In this document: positions 23,446-32,345 of the stretch, piece after piece
Layout of the letters: every line of letters starts with the position of its first letter
How positions within the stretch are numbered: the first letter of the stretch is position 1
Source: Clostridia bacterium
GTDB lineage: Bacteria; Bacillota; Clostridia; Oscillospirales; Acutalibacteraceae
Length of the DNA: 64,000 nucleotides
Assembly: GCA_017517135.1 (NCBI GenBank)
Contig: JAFXAK010000024.1
Location: 1-64,000, forward strand
Direction of reading: 5' to 3'
Made by a program: the position numbers and the translations under genes
Notes under the pieces: generated by a model
Told to the model about the DNA's origin: nothing
Database searches by the model: none
The model's input: only the letters and a program-made list of their open reading frames with translations

Positions 23446-23479
23446 AAAATAAAAAAACTGCCTCCAAAATCGAGGGCAG
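23444..23479 (-). terminator. Minus-strand terminator behind the integrase
   Basis: CTGCC-TC pairs with GAGGGCAG (23458-23479) and is followed on the minus strand by a T-rich run. It would end transcripts from tRNA-Pro that pass the first terminator. Confidence 0.55.
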
Positions 23480-23511
23480 CATCTATTTAGAAAGAATAGT
23501 AAGAAACATCT

Positions 23512-23533
23512 TTGTGGTAACCTTGTGGTAACC
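23512..23533 (+). repeat. Tandem TTGTGGTAACC, probable integrase arm sites
   Basis: Two perfect adjacent 11-bp copies (23512-23522, 23523-23533) lie between the integrase stop and tRNA-Pro. Tandem short repeats near the core site are typical arm-binding sites of tyrosine integrases. Confidence 0.6.
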
Positions 23534-23549
23534 TAAGCAAAAATCACAA

Positions 23550-23604
23550 AAAAAAATAAACCTTGTAAATCAACGAAACCTGTTGAAATACAAGGCTTAT
23601 TTTT
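23550..23604. terminator. Bidirectional terminator of tRNA-Pro and integrase
   Basis: CCTTGTA and TCAAC pair with GTTGA and TACAAGG (23561-23595). T-rich tracts follow on both strands, so it can end both the tRNA-Pro and the integrase transcript. Confidence 0.75.
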
Positions 23605-23680
23605 TGGTCCGAGTGGCGAGACTTGAACTCACGGCCTCTTGACCCCCAGTCAAGCGCGCTCCCAACTGCGCCACACCCGG
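23605..23680 (-). tRNA. tRNA-Pro (GGG), with encoded CCA
   Basis: The minus strand folds into a full cloverleaf: acceptor CCGGGTG/CACTCGG, D stem GCGC/GCGC, anticodon stem CTTGA/TCAAG with loop CTGGGGG (anticodon GGG), T arm GTGAG-TTCAAGT-CTCGC, discriminator A then CCA. The integrase side is at the tRNA 3' end, so this is probably the phage attachment gene; the duplicate copy should lie left of the window. Confidence 0.95.
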
Positions 23681-23809
23681 TTGTTTGGAACGATAGGTAT
23701 AATAACACAGTTAAAAACAAAATGCAAGTATTTTTTTTACTTTTTCTGTATTTTTTTTACTTTCTGTTCCATATTACAAAAAATATACAAAAATCCGAAA
23801 GAAACTGTA

Positions 23810-25189
23810 TTAATTGCTACTGTATTTTTCAATAAGCTTTTTGGCAATTTTATAGACATCACCGCAGCCGAGAGTTAAAACAAGGTCTCCGCTCTTCACA
23901 TTATCATAAAGATACTGTGCGATTGTGTCAAAAGAATCAAACCACACGCTTCCCGGAATTTTTTCAGCGAGCTGTTCGGTGTGTATATCATAGGTATTTA
24001 CTTCACGCGAGCCCATAATTTCCGTAAGAACTACCCTGTCTGCTATTTTAAGCACATCTGCAAAATCATCAAGCAGCATATATGTTCTTGAAAATGTAAA
24101 CGGCTGAAAAACTGCCCAGACATTATTGTAGTTCATCTTTTTTGCAGAATTAAGAGTAACACTCAGCTCTGCGGGATGATGTGCATAATCGTCTGCAATA
24201 GTTATATTGTTATACTTTCCTAAGATTTCAAATCTTCTTCCGGCACCGCCGAATTCAGAAAGAGCCTTTACAGCACTGTTTATGTCTGCACCAGCATCAA
24301 CGGCAGCGGCAATTGCAGCCAATGCATTGATAATGTTATGATCCCCCGGAACCATAAGCTCAACTCTTGCTTTCTTCTCACCGTGATACATAAGATCAAA
24401 GCAAGGAAATGCACCGTTGATATATGACACATTTTCAGCATACCAATCGTTTGTATTGCTCAAACCGAAGGTGATAAATTTTTTGTTTTCAACAGGTGAA
24501 ATTGCACGGACTGTTTTTTTGTCATCACCGTTATAAATTACGGTATCTCTTGTAAGAGAAGCAAATTTTGTAAATGAGGCAATAAGATTATCTATTGTTT
24601 TGAAAAACTCAAGATGGTCGGCATCAATATTGAGTATTACTGCAACAGACGGAGATAAATCAAGGAATGTGTTTGCAAATTCACAGGCTTCACATACAAG
24701 CATATCATCCTTACCTGTTCTGCCGTTTGCGTCGATTAAGGGCAATTTTCCGCCGATAACAGCAGAAGTGTCTATACCTGCACCTAAGAGCATCTGTGTA
24801 AGCATAGAGGTTACGGTGGTTTTTCCGTGAGTACCGCAAACACCTATGCAGTTACCGAATTTTCTTGTTATTGCACCGAACAATTTTGAACGCTCAAAAG
24901 TTGGAACACCCATTTCTCTTGCGGCACAAAGCTCAGGGTTATCGGGTAATAATGCTGCAGTAAAAACAACCATTTCGGCATCGCCTATATTTTCAGCCTT
25001 CTGACCGAGAACAACGGGGATTCCTAACTTTCTTATACGGGCAAGTGTATCTGTTTCGTTATTATCAGAGCCTGAAAGCTTATATCCCTTTGCGTGTAAA
25101 ATCTCAGCAAGAGGACACATACCTGCTCCGCCTATACCGATGAAATGAATTCGTTTTACGCTGTCGAGCAAAACATCTATATCAAACAT
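23810..25189 (-). CDS. murC: UDP-N-acetylmuramate--L-alanine ligase
   Basis: A 459-residue Mur ligase that adds L-Ala to UDP-MurNAc in cytoplasmic peptidoglycan synthesis. Motifs: N-terminal nucleotide fold IHFIGIGGAGMCPLAEIL, ATP loop GVCGTHGKTTVTSML, substrate region CEACEFANTFL, ILNIDADHLEFF, GDHNIINALAA, FGGAGRRFE and DDYAHHPAE. ATG 25189 with AAGGTGA is preferred to the GTG three codons upstream. Length is usual for MurC. It lies on the host side of the integration site; tRNA-Pro is downstream in the same direction. Confidence 0.97.
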   Translation of the reverse strand: MFDIDVLLDSVKRIHFIGIGGAGMCPLAEILHAKGYKLSGSDNNETDTLARIRKLGIPVVLGQKAENIGDAEMVVFTAALLPDNPELCAAREMGVPTFERSKLFGAITRKFGNCIGVCGTHGKTTVTSMLTQMLLGAGIDTSAVIGGKLPLIDANGRTGKDDMLVCEACEFANTFLDLSPSVAVILNIDADHLEFFKTIDNLIASFTKFASLTRDTVIYNGDDKKTVRAISPVENKKFITFGLSNTNDWYAENVSYINGAFPCFDLMYHGEKKARVELMVPGDHNIINALAAIAAAVDAGADINSAVKALSEFGGAGRRFEILGKYNNITIADDYAHHPAELSVTLNSAKKMNYNNVWAVFQPFTFSRTYMLLDDFADVLKIADRVVLTEIMGSREVNTYDIHTEQLAEKIPGSVWFDSFDTIAQYLYDNVKSGDLVLTLGCGDVYKIAKKLIEKYSSN

Positions 25190-25307
25190 ATTAGTCACCT
25201 TTTCAATGTTGTTGTTAAAATTATATTCAAAAAAATGTTGTTAATTCAAATCTGTATTTATTATATCATATAAATATCGAAAAGAAATGTCAATAGAACA
25301 CAGCAAA

Positions 25308-26687
25308 TTACAGAAGTTTTTCTTGCTTATTCAAGGGATTCCACTTTCCGCTGAGCAGATGAATGAAATACAGCGAAAATAAAAACAGATTATGTGCTAT
25401 CATACAGCCCCAAGCAGACACAAGGCCGCCGGAGAAGAATGTGATACATATAAATGTGCCGATAATCCGTATACCCCACATACCTATTATGTTATAAACA
25501 AAAGGCTTGACGGTTTTTCCTACCCCTTGCATTATACCTTCAATTATTATGGACATTCCGAAAAACGGCTCGGAAACGGCAACCATACGAAGAACTACCG
25601 AGCCTAATTCTATTACCTCGGCAGAATCCGAAAAAATCCCCATCATAAACGGTGCAAAAACAAAGAGTAAGCCGCCTGAAATTATCATCAGAACAACCTC
25701 AATAAGCAGATTCATTTTTGCAAAATCTTTCATTTTCTTATTATCTCTTGCACCGAGATAATTTCCCGCAAGAGTTGCGGCTGCACTTTGCATTCCGTAT
25801 CCGGGGATATAGAAAGCCGATTCAACGGTATTTGCTATTGTATGTGCGGCCGTTGCAACCTCGCCCATTGAATTTATCATTGAAGCAAACACAACATATC
25901 CGAGGGATGTTCCGAAACGCTGAAGCATATTCGGAAACGAAACCTTCAGACAGGGCTTCAGTATCTTCATATCGGGCTTTAATGACATTTTCTTTGGTGA
26001 GAGTACGGGATGATACCATAACACAACGGTAATCATAATCCCGCCGACAATAAATCCTGCAGCACTTGCAATTGCGGCACCCTCAACACCCAGTCCCGCA
26101 CCCAATATTTTTATACCGTAAATTTGCCTTGTGGGATATATGAGAATAAAATTAAGTATCAGATTTACAACATTTACGGCTATACCAACAAACATAGGTG
26201 TTTTTGTATCTCCCGCTGCTCTCAGAACTGTACCGAAGATAATGATTGCACTTCTTGCAAGCATTGGTGTGTACACAATAAAGAAGTATCTTGCCGTAAG
26301 CTCCTGTATCGGCTCATCAACCTGCATCAACACGGGAATAACAGGACTTAAAGATAAAGTAAGAGCAGTAAAAAATATTCCCGACACGAGAACGGCAAGA
26401 ACACTTTGTGCAGATGCCCGTTTTACAGCATCTTCTTCTCCCGCTCCGCATTTTTGCGCTATATATGAAAGAAAACCGACTCCGATAGCAGAAACCGTTC
26501 CCCCGACAAGCCAGTTTATTGTGGTTGTGGCTCCCACGGCAGCAGTTGCAGAGGTACCGAGAGAGCCTACCATTGCAGTATCTATATATTGAACTGCTGT
26601 CTGCATAAACTGTTCAAAAATAATAGGTCCTGCAAGGGCAAATATTATTGCTAACATACTTTTGTTTTTTGTTTTAACTTCTATCAT
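25308..26687 (-). CDS. MATE family efflux transporter
   Basis: A 459-residue membrane protein with about twelve hydrophobic segments and the two-fold MATE pattern: the first half begins LAGPIIFEQFMQTAVQYIDTAM and contains ATAAVGATTTINWLVGG; the second half contains FPNMLQRFGTSLGYVVFASM. These use ion gradients to export drugs or metabolites; the substrate cannot be told. ATG 26687 chosen because the frame upstream is not protein-like. Divergent to the sialidase-like gene. Confidence 0.9.
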   Translation of the reverse strand: MIEVKTKNKSMLAIIFALAGPIIFEQFMQTAVQYIDTAMVGSLGTSATAAVGATTTINWLVGGTVSAIGVGFLSYIAQKCGAGEEDAVKRASAQSVLAVLVSGIFFTALTLSLSPVIPVLMQVDEPIQELTARYFFIVYTPMLARSAIIIFGTVLRAAGDTKTPMFVGIAVNVVNLILNFILIYPTRQIYGIKILGAGLGVEGAAIASAAGFIVGGIMITVVLWYHPVLSPKKMSLKPDMKILKPCLKVSFPNMLQRFGTSLGYVVFASMINSMGEVATAAHTIANTVESAFYIPGYGMQSAAATLAGNYLGARDNKKMKDFAKMNLLIEVVLMIISGGLLFVFAPFMMGIFSDSAEVIELGSVVLRMVAVSEPFFGMSIIIEGIMQGVGKTVKPFVYNIIGMWGIRIIGTFICITFFSGGLVSAWGCMIAHNLFLFSLYFIHLLSGKWNPLNKQEKLL

Positions 26688-26785
26688 AACAGAATTACAG
26701 TATATTCCCTTCACACAATAGATAAATAATATCACATACTGCAAGATAAGTCAAAGGAAAAATCCCTTCTTCTGTTACAATAAAA

Positions 26786-26814
26786 TTGACATCATAACCG
26801 CTCAATGTTATAAT
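26786..26814 (+). promoter_or_regulatory. Promoter of the sialidase-like gene
   Basis: TTGACA (26786-26791), 17-bp spacer, TATAAT (26809-26814), a consensus sigma-A promoter 30 bp before the ATG. Confidence 0.85.
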
Positions 26815-26844
26815 TTATAATCATTGTGAACAGGAGCTTCTTAT

Positions 26845-27918
26845 ATGAAAAAAATCGGTAAACAGGTACTTTTTTTAGAAACATCTGCAAACAATCCGAG
26901 AAACGGTGAAGGTGCATTTATAAAACTGAAGGACGGAGCCATTCTTTTCGGCTTCACCGAGTTTACGGGAAATGAATGGGATGATGATGCACAAGCGCAT
27001 ATTGCTTTTGTTGTTTCGTATGATGAGGGCAATTCCTGGTCGGAGAAACAAAAGCTTTTTGAAAAAGATAAAGCATCAAAAAATATTATGAGCCTGTCTT
27101 TCCTGAGAATGAATAACGATGATATCGGAGCATTTTATATTGTAAAAAATGCCGACGAAACCGACAAGATTGTTTTCAGAAGATCATCAGATGAGGGTAA
27201 AAACTGGTCCGAGCCTATAAACTGTATGGAATGTTTACCGCGACAGGACTATTATGTGCTTAATAACGACAGAGTGTTGAGGCTTTCTGACGGCAGAATT
27301 CTTTTCGCAGTCGCCAGGCACACTGTGCTTATAAACAAAGATGTCTTTATGCCGGGTGAAATATGCTTCTTTTTTTCTGATGATGACGGTGCAAGTTGGC
27401 AGAAAACAGCAACTGAGCTCAGATGTCCTTTTTCCGATAATCCCGACGGATATGAAGAGCCCGGACTTTATGAGCTTGCGGACGGCAAAATATGGTGTTA
27501 CATCAGAACAAGTCTCGGCTTTCAGTTTGAGTGCTTCTCCTCAGATAAAGGGAACACCTGGTCAACCCCTCAGCCTAATCTGTTCTTCTCCTCTGCCTGC
27601 TCCCCTATGCTTGTAAAGGATTGCGGAAAATTTACCGCAGCGATTTTTAATCCCGTTCCGGAACATATACTGCGTAAAGACTCAGAGCCTTGGGGCAGAA
27701 CTCCTTTTGTTATGGCAGTAAGCAAAGACCGTGCAAAAACTTTCAGCAAGGAAAACATATTTTTTCTTGAAGACGATCTCAGTAACGGTTATTGCTACCC
27801 TGCTGTATTTGCAGGAGATAACTATATGCTTGCGGCCTATTATCACAGTAACAATACTGATGTTTGTCTTAACAGCACAAAGATTATTAAAATTATGTAT
27901 GATGAAATTGATGAGTAA
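26845..27918 (+). CDS. Sialidase-like BNR-repeat protein, cytoplasmic
   Basis: A 357-residue six-bladed propeller candidate with several Asp-box (SxDxGxxW) repeats: SYDEGNSWSE, SSDEGKNWSE, SDDDGASWQK, SSDKGNTWST. An early Arg in NPRNGEGAF, a Glu in YEEPGLYEL and IRTSLG provide possible catalytic places as in GH33-like exo-sialidases. No signal peptide or anchor is present, so it would act on imported sugars or oligosaccharides inside the cell. True sialidase activity is not assured because many Asp-box proteins act on other glycans. It has its own promoter and is monocistronic. Confidence 0.75.
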   Translation: MKKIGKQVLFLETSANNPRNGEGAFIKLKDGAILFGFTEFTGNEWDDDAQAHIAFVVSYDEGNSWSEKQKLFEKDKASKNIMSLSFLRMNNDDIGAFYIVKNADETDKIVFRRSSDEGKNWSEPINCMECLPRQDYYVLNNDRVLRLSDGRILFAVARHTVLINKDVFMPGEICFFFSDDDGASWQKTATELRCPFSDNPDGYEEPGLYELADGKIWCYIRTSLGFQFECFSSDKGNTWSTPQPNLFFSSACSPMLVKDCGKFTAAIFNPVPEHILRKDSEPWGRTPFVMAVSKDRAKTFSKENIFFLEDDLSNGYCYPAVFAGDNYMLAAYYHSNNTDVCLNSTKIIKIMYDEIDE

Positions 27919-27936
27919 ATCGAAAAAATAATAATC

Positions 27937-27965
27937 TTGACATACACAATTCAAAATGTTATACT
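27937..27965 (+). promoter_or_regulatory. Promoter of the T-box/leuS transcript
   Basis: TTGACA (27937-27942), 17-bp spacer, TATACT (27960-27965). Confidence 0.85.
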
Positions 27966-27971
27966 TACCGA

Positions 27972-28213
27972 GTAAAAGACATTGACGGAATTACGCTTTT
28001 CGTGGATTTTTCAGAGAGTCGGCGGTTGCTGCAAGCCGATATTGAAGCGATCAGGCGGTCTCTCTCCCGAGTCGGATTTCCCAACGCTAATGCTTATAAG
28101 AAATCCCGTTTGTCCGCGTTAAGGCTCCTTGAGCGGTCGTTTATACGGCAAACAGGGTGGTACCACGGTTACATATCGTCCCTGAGGAGAATTTCCTCGG
28201 GGACTTATTTTTT
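27972..28213 (+). promoter_or_regulatory. T-box riboswitch of leuS
   Basis: The 240-nt leader contains the conserved T-box AGGGTGGTACCACGG (28154-28168), a stem I-type AGAGAG...CTCTCT region with an inner GTCGGC helix, and a terminator (28178-28204: GTCCCTGAGGA with TTCCTCGGGGAC) followed by TTATTTTTT. Uncharged tRNA-Leu should stabilise the antiterminator and raise leuS expression. I could not assign the specifier codon with confidence. Confidence 0.93.
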
Positions 28214-28231
28214 ATTCAGGAAGGTATTTTT

Positions 28232-30637
28232 ATGATTTACAATTTCAAAGCCACAGAAGAAAAATGGCAGAAAAAATGGGAAGAAGCCGGTGTTTTCAAT
28301 GCACAGGACAATTCCGACAAGAAAAAGTTTTATGCTCTTGTTGAATTCCCCTATCCCAGCGGTGCAGGTATGCATGTAGGACACATCAAGGCATATTCAG
28401 GTCTTGAGGTTGTTTCAAGAAAACGCAGAATGCAGGGCTACAATGTTTTGTTCCCCATAGGTTTTGATGCTTACGGTCTTCCCACCGAAAACTATGCTAT
28501 TAAAACAGGCATTCATCCCAGAAAGGTTACAGATACAAATATTGAAAATTTCACAAGCCAGCTTAAAAAGGTAGGCTTCTCCTTTGACTGGAACAGAGTT
28601 GTTGATACAACTCAGGAGGATTACTATAAGTGGACACAGTGGATTTTCCTTAAAATGTTCGAGCACAATCTTGTTTTCAGAGATAAAACTCTTGTAAACT
28701 ACTGCCCCTCCTGTAAGGTTGTTCTTTCAAATGAAGACTCACAGGGCGGTAAATGCGATATCTGCCACAGCGATATCGTTCAGAAAGCAAAGGATGTATG
28801 GTATCTCAGAATTACAGAATATGCCGATAAGCTCCTTGAAGGTCTTGACAAGGTTGACTATCTTCCCAATGTAAGACTTCAGCAGGAAAACTGGATCGGT
28901 AAATCAACAGGTGCGTTTGTTAATTTCACGGTTAAAGATACCCAAGAAACTCTTCGAATATACACAACCCGTCCCGACACACTTTTCGGTGTAACCTTTA
29001 TGGTTATGGCTCCAGAGCATCCTATGCTTGACAAGTATAAGGATATGATTTCCAATTTCAATGAGGTTGAAGCATACAGAACAGAATGTGCAAAGAAAAC
29101 CGAATTTGAAAGAACACAGCTTGTTAAAGAAAAAACCGGTGTAAAGCTTGCAGGCTTTGTGGGCATAAATCCCGTAAACAACAAAGAAATTCCGATTTTT
29201 ATTTCAGACTATGTTATGATGGGCTACGGTACCGGTGCAATTATGGCTGTTCCCGCACACGACCAGCGTGACTATGATTTTGCTAAAAAATTCGGTGTTG
29301 ATATAATTGAAGTTATCAAAGGCGGAGATATGTCTGTTGAAGCGTATGCCGGTGACGGCGAAATGGTCAACTCCGATTTCCTCAACGGTCTTACAGATAA
29401 AAAATCCTCTATCGCAAGAATGCTTGAGGTGCTTGCAGAAAGAGGCATCGGTGAAAAGGGTGTTCAGTATAAAATGAAGGACTGGGCATTCAACAGACAG
29501 CGTTATTGGGGCGAGCCTATCCCGATTGTGCATTGTCCAGAATGCGGTATAGTTCCCGTTCCTTATGATGAGCTTCCCCTCACCTTGCCTACTGTTGAAA
29601 ACTTTGAGCCCGGCTCAGACGGTGAAAGCCCCCTTGTAAAAATTGAATCCTTCGTAAACTGCAAGTGTCCCAAGTGCGGCAAGGATGCTAAGAGAGAAAC
29701 AGACACCATGCCTCAGTGGGCAGGCTCCTCGTGGTACTTCCTCAGATATATTGATCCTCATAACACAGAATGCTTTGCCGATAAAGAAAAGCTTTCCTAC
29801 TGGGGACCTGTTGACTGGTACAACGGCGGTATGGAGCATGTTACCCGTCATATGATCTATTCAAGATTCTGGCACAGATTCCTTTATGATATCGGCGAGG
29901 TTCCCTTTGATGAACCTTATGCTAAGAGAACTGCACAGGGACTTATCCTCGGACCTGACGGTGAAAAGATGTCCAAATCAAAGGGCAATGTTGTAAATCC
30001 CAACGATGTTGTTGACAGCTTTGGTGCTGATGTTCTTCGTACCTATGTTCTCTTTATGGGTGACTATGAAAAGGCTGCTCCCTGGTCAGAAAACAGCGTA
30101 AAGGGCTGTAAGAGATTTATAGACAGAGTTTGGAATCTTCAGGAAATTGTTGTTGACGGTGATGAATATTCAAAGAAGCTTGAAACATCCTTCCATAAGA
30201 CCATCAAAAAGGTTTCCGAGGATATAGAAAATCTTAAGTATAACACCGCTATTGCTGCTCTGATGACACTTATCAATGAAATCTATGATGCAGGCTCTAT
30301 AACAAAGGCTGAGCTTAAAACATTTGTTACTCTTCTCAACCCCTTTGCTCCTCATATCACAGAGGAAATAAACTCCGTTATGAATTTCGGCGGTATGCTT
30401 GCAAACGGCAACTGGCCCGAATATGATGAAGCAAAGTGTGTTGACGCTGAAATTGAAATTGCTGTTCAGGTTAACGGTAAGCTTAAGGCAAGAATCAATG
30501 TCCCTGCCGAAATTGAACAGGCTGAGGCCATTGCAGCAGCAAAAGAAAATGAAGCTGTTAAAGCTATGGTTGACGGAAAAACAGTTGTAAAAGAGCTTTA
30601 TGTCAAGGGCAGACTTGTAAATATAGTTGTTAAATAA
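28232..30637 (+). CDS. leuS: Leucyl-tRNA synthetase
   Basis: An 801-residue class Ia synthetase that charges tRNA-Leu. HIGH-type motif in PYPSGAGMHVGHIKAYS, editing domain with TTRPDTLFGVTFM and the GTGAIMAVPAHDQRDYDF box, MPQWAGSSWYFLRY, and KMSKS in GEKMSKSKGNVV. ATG 28232 with AGGAAGG upstream is the start; the longer frame lies in the T-box. Regulated by that leader. Length is usual for bacterial LeuRS. Confidence 0.98.
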   Translation: MIYNFKATEEKWQKKWEEAGVFNAQDNSDKKKFYALVEFPYPSGAGMHVGHIKAYSGLEVVSRKRRMQGYNVLFPIGFDAYGLPTENYAIKTGIHPRKVTDTNIENFTSQLKKVGFSFDWNRVVDTTQEDYYKWTQWIFLKMFEHNLVFRDKTLVNYCPSCKVVLSNEDSQGGKCDICHSDIVQKAKDVWYLRITEYADKLLEGLDKVDYLPNVRLQQENWIGKSTGAFVNFTVKDTQETLRIYTTRPDTLFGVTFMVMAPEHPMLDKYKDMISNFNEVEAYRTECAKKTEFERTQLVKEKTGVKLAGFVGINPVNNKEIPIFISDYVMMGYGTGAIMAVPAHDQRDYDFAKKFGVDIIEVIKGGDMSVEAYAGDGEMVNSDFLNGLTDKKSSIARMLEVLAERGIGEKGVQYKMKDWAFNRQRYWGEPIPIVHCPECGIVPVPYDELPLTLPTVENFEPGSDGESPLVKIESFVNCKCPKCGKDAKRETDTMPQWAGSSWYFLRYIDPHNTECFADKEKLSYWGPVDWYNGGMEHVTRHMIYSRFWHRFLYDIGEVPFDEPYAKRTAQGLILGPDGEKMSKSKGNVVNPNDVVDSFGADVLRTYVLFMGDYEKAAPWSENSVKGCKRFIDRVWNLQEIVVDGDEYSKKLETSFHKTIKKVSEDIENLKYNTAIAALMTLINEIYDAGSITKAELKTFVTLLNPFAPHITEEINSVMNFGGMLANGNWPEYDEAKCVDAEIEIAVQVNGKLKARINVPAEIEQAEAIAAAKENEAVKAMVDGKTVVKELYVKGRLVNIVVK

Positions 30638-30650
30638 GAATGAATAAAAA

Positions 30651-30692
30651 AATAATGTGCTGTCAGTTTTTTTGACGGCACATTATTTTATT
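30651..30692. terminator. Bidirectional terminator between leuS and dinB
   Basis: AATAATGTGC-TGTCA pairs with TGACG-GCACATTATT around a T-rich loop (30651-30687) with T runs on both strands. The dinB stop codon is within its right arm. Confidence 0.85.
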
Positions 30693-31891
30693 CCCGTATC
30701 ATCATCTGCAAGATGACCGAATTTTATTGAGCTTGTTCCGAATCGGTTCCGTATTGCAGAAAGCGTTTCTTCAATCTGTTCAATTTTTTCGTTTTCTTCA
30801 CTTTGCATACTGAACAAATCCATCTGCACAAAATCTTCATCAGCTGAAACAAGTCCCGATACCGTTACGGATAAAAGTCTGACAGGATGCTGCATATTCC
30901 AGACGCTGAGTGCAAGCTCGAAAGCAACCTCGGATATTTCCTTCTGAAGAAAGGTGGGTTTTGAAACAGTTTTCTGCTTCTGAATTGTATTAAAAGACGG
31001 ATCTCTTATACCTAACTGAATAACATTACCCTTTAATCCGTCTGCACGCAGTCTGCCGGCAACCATATCCGAAAGCAAGGTTATTCCCGAACGGATTTCG
31101 TCTGCACCGCATAAATCCCTCTTGAATGTCATTGAGTTTCCCACAGATTTTATTTCCCTCGGCTCATAATAGGAGCGGACTGCTTCCCCGTCTTCTCCGT
31201 TCGCACTTTTCCATAATGCAAAACCTGTTTTTCCCAGCATTCTGCTTATTTTGTCGGGATCGTATTTTGCAAGCTGTCCTATTGTTTTTATTCCCATAGA
31301 ATTCAGCTTATCGGTGGTCTTTTTTCCTGACATAAAAAGCTCTGATACAGGTCTCGGATATAAAATTTCTTCAAGATTTTCTCTGTTTATAACAGTAGTT
31401 GCATCAGGCTTTTTATAGTCACTTCCGAACTTTGCAAAGGTCTTACAGAAGCTCACACCGACAGAAATTGTTATCCCGACATCATTTTTTATGCGCTCTC
31501 TCAACAAATCAGCAAGCTGTTCACCTGAAACACCTAAAAGATGCAATGAATTTGTAACATCAAGAAAAGACTCATCAATGCTGAAGGGCTCAACAAGATC
31601 GGTGTATTCAAGATATATTTTATTTATCATTTTTGATGTTTCGTGATACAAATCGTGATGAGGAGGCACACAAACCAGGGACGGACATTTCCTCTTTGCC
31701 TGCCATATCGGTTCAGCGGTGCGGATATCATATTTTTTTGCAAGCTGATTTTTTGCAAGAATTATGCCGTGTCTGTTCTCGGGATCACCTGTAACAGCCA
31801 TAGGTACTTTTTTAAGCTCAGGATTAAGCTTTTCTTCTACAGAAGCAAAAAAATTATTACAGTCACAATGCAAAATAACCTTCTCTGACAA
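30683..31891 (-). CDS. dinB: DNA polymerase IV
   Basis: A 402-residue Y-family polymerase for translesion synthesis. Motifs: ILHCDCNNFFASVEE, the steric region PMAVTGDP, YEYT-like YLEYTDLVEPFSIDESFLDVT with the catalytic Asp-Glu, and GVSFCKTFAKFGSDYKKPDA. A helix-hairpin-helix and little-finger region follow. The start is TTG at 31891 behind a perfect GGAGGTGA site. The C-terminus has a possible clamp-binding motif (QMDLFS). A promoter is at 31910-31938; no LexA box was recognised. Confidence 0.95.
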   Translation of the reverse strand: MSEKVILHCDCNNFFASVEEKLNPELKKVPMAVTGDPENRHGIILAKNQLAKKYDIRTAEPIWQAKRKCPSLVCVPPHHDLYHETSKMINKIYLEYTDLVEPFSIDESFLDVTNSLHLLGVSGEQLADLLRERIKNDVGITISVGVSFCKTFAKFGSDYKKPDATTVINRENLEEILYPRPVSELFMSGKKTTDKLNSMGIKTIGQLAKYDPDKISRMLGKTGFALWKSANGEDGEAVRSYYEPREIKSVGNSMTFKRDLCGADEIRSGITLLSDMVAGRLRADGLKGNVIQLGIRDPSFNTIQKQKTVSKPTFLQKEISEVAFELALSVWNMQHPVRLLSVTVSGLVSADEDFVQMDLFSMQSEENEKIEQIEETLSAIRNRFGTSSIKFGHLADDDTGIK

Positions 31892-31909
31892 AAAATCACC
31901 TCCGTTTAT

Positions 31910-31938
31910 ATTTTACCATTTATATTGCAAAGTATCAA
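31910..31938 (-). promoter_or_regulatory. Promoter of dinB
   Basis: Minus-strand TTGATA (complement 31933-31938), 17-bp spacer, TAAAAT (complement 31910-31915). Confidence 0.7.
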
Positions 31939-32035
31939 TAACAGTTTTTTAATTCTTTTTTTGACATATAGCACGAAAAAAATTAAAAAATTCAAAATTT
32001 GTTAACTTTTTTGCTAAGTTTTTATAAAGATTTTA

Positions 32036-32063
32036 TTGATTTTACATATTGAACTGTGATAAT
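32036..32063 (+). promoter_or_regulatory. Promoter of the 2-oxoacid oxidoreductase operon
   Basis: TTGATT (32036-32041), 16-bp spacer, GATAAT (32058-32063) with an extended TGT before the -10. Confidence 0.55.
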
Positions 32064-32129
32064 ATGTAAGACAGATGATTTCATTTGATGAAATCTCCAT
32101 AATCACTAAACGCAATCGGAGGCGTAAAA

Positions 32130-32345
32130 ATGATTGAACTTAATGTTATGTTATGCAAAGGATGTTCTTATTGCATAAAATTCTGTCCGAAAAAGATTCT
32201 TGAACTCGGCACAGACAGAAACAAATTCGGACACTTTTATCCCCACCTTACAGATGAAGCTAAATGTATTTCATGCGGCATCTGTGCAACTATTTGCCCC
32301 GAAGGTGCTATAGAGCTCCCCGAAAAAGAAAAGGAGGAACAATAA
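32130..32345 (+). CDS. 2-oxoacid:ferredoxin oxidoreductase, ferredoxin (delta) subunit
   Basis: A 71-residue 2[4Fe-4S] ferredoxin-type protein with CKGCSYCIKFCP and CISCGICATICP motifs. It is the first gene of a four-gene operon and passes electrons from the TPP subunit to ferredoxin. GGAGGCGTAAAA precedes the ATG. Its stop overlaps the next start region by one base. Subunit order delta-alpha-beta-gamma is typical of 2-ketoisovalerate or 2-oxoglutarate ferredoxin oxidoreductases. Confidence 0.92.
   Translation: MIELNVMLCKGCSYCIKFCPKKILELGTDRNKFGHFYPHLTDEAKCISCGICATICPEGAIELPEKEKEEQ

Larger units (their letters stand above)
1..23604. mobile_element. Prophage, right-hand part (left end outside window)
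   Basis: A contiguous block of phage functions runs from the left edge to the tRNA-Pro gene: integrase, CI/Cro switch, early small genes, methylase, replication protein, terminase, portal, protease, scaffold, capsid and connector-type genes. Almost all genes between 1 and 19872 are on the minus strand, tightly packed and often overlapping; the lysogeny genes at 20028-23445 are on the plus strand. Head proteins (P22/N4-like portal and N4-gp56 capsid) suggest a short-tailed or otherwise podovirus-like particle. Lysis genes and the left attachment site must lie before position 1. All key genes in view look intact, so the prophage may be functional; this is inference. Confidence 0.93.

Noticed and set aside
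28157-28231. Longer leuS start
   Set aside because: It begins inside the T-box element and crosses the terminator hairpin.
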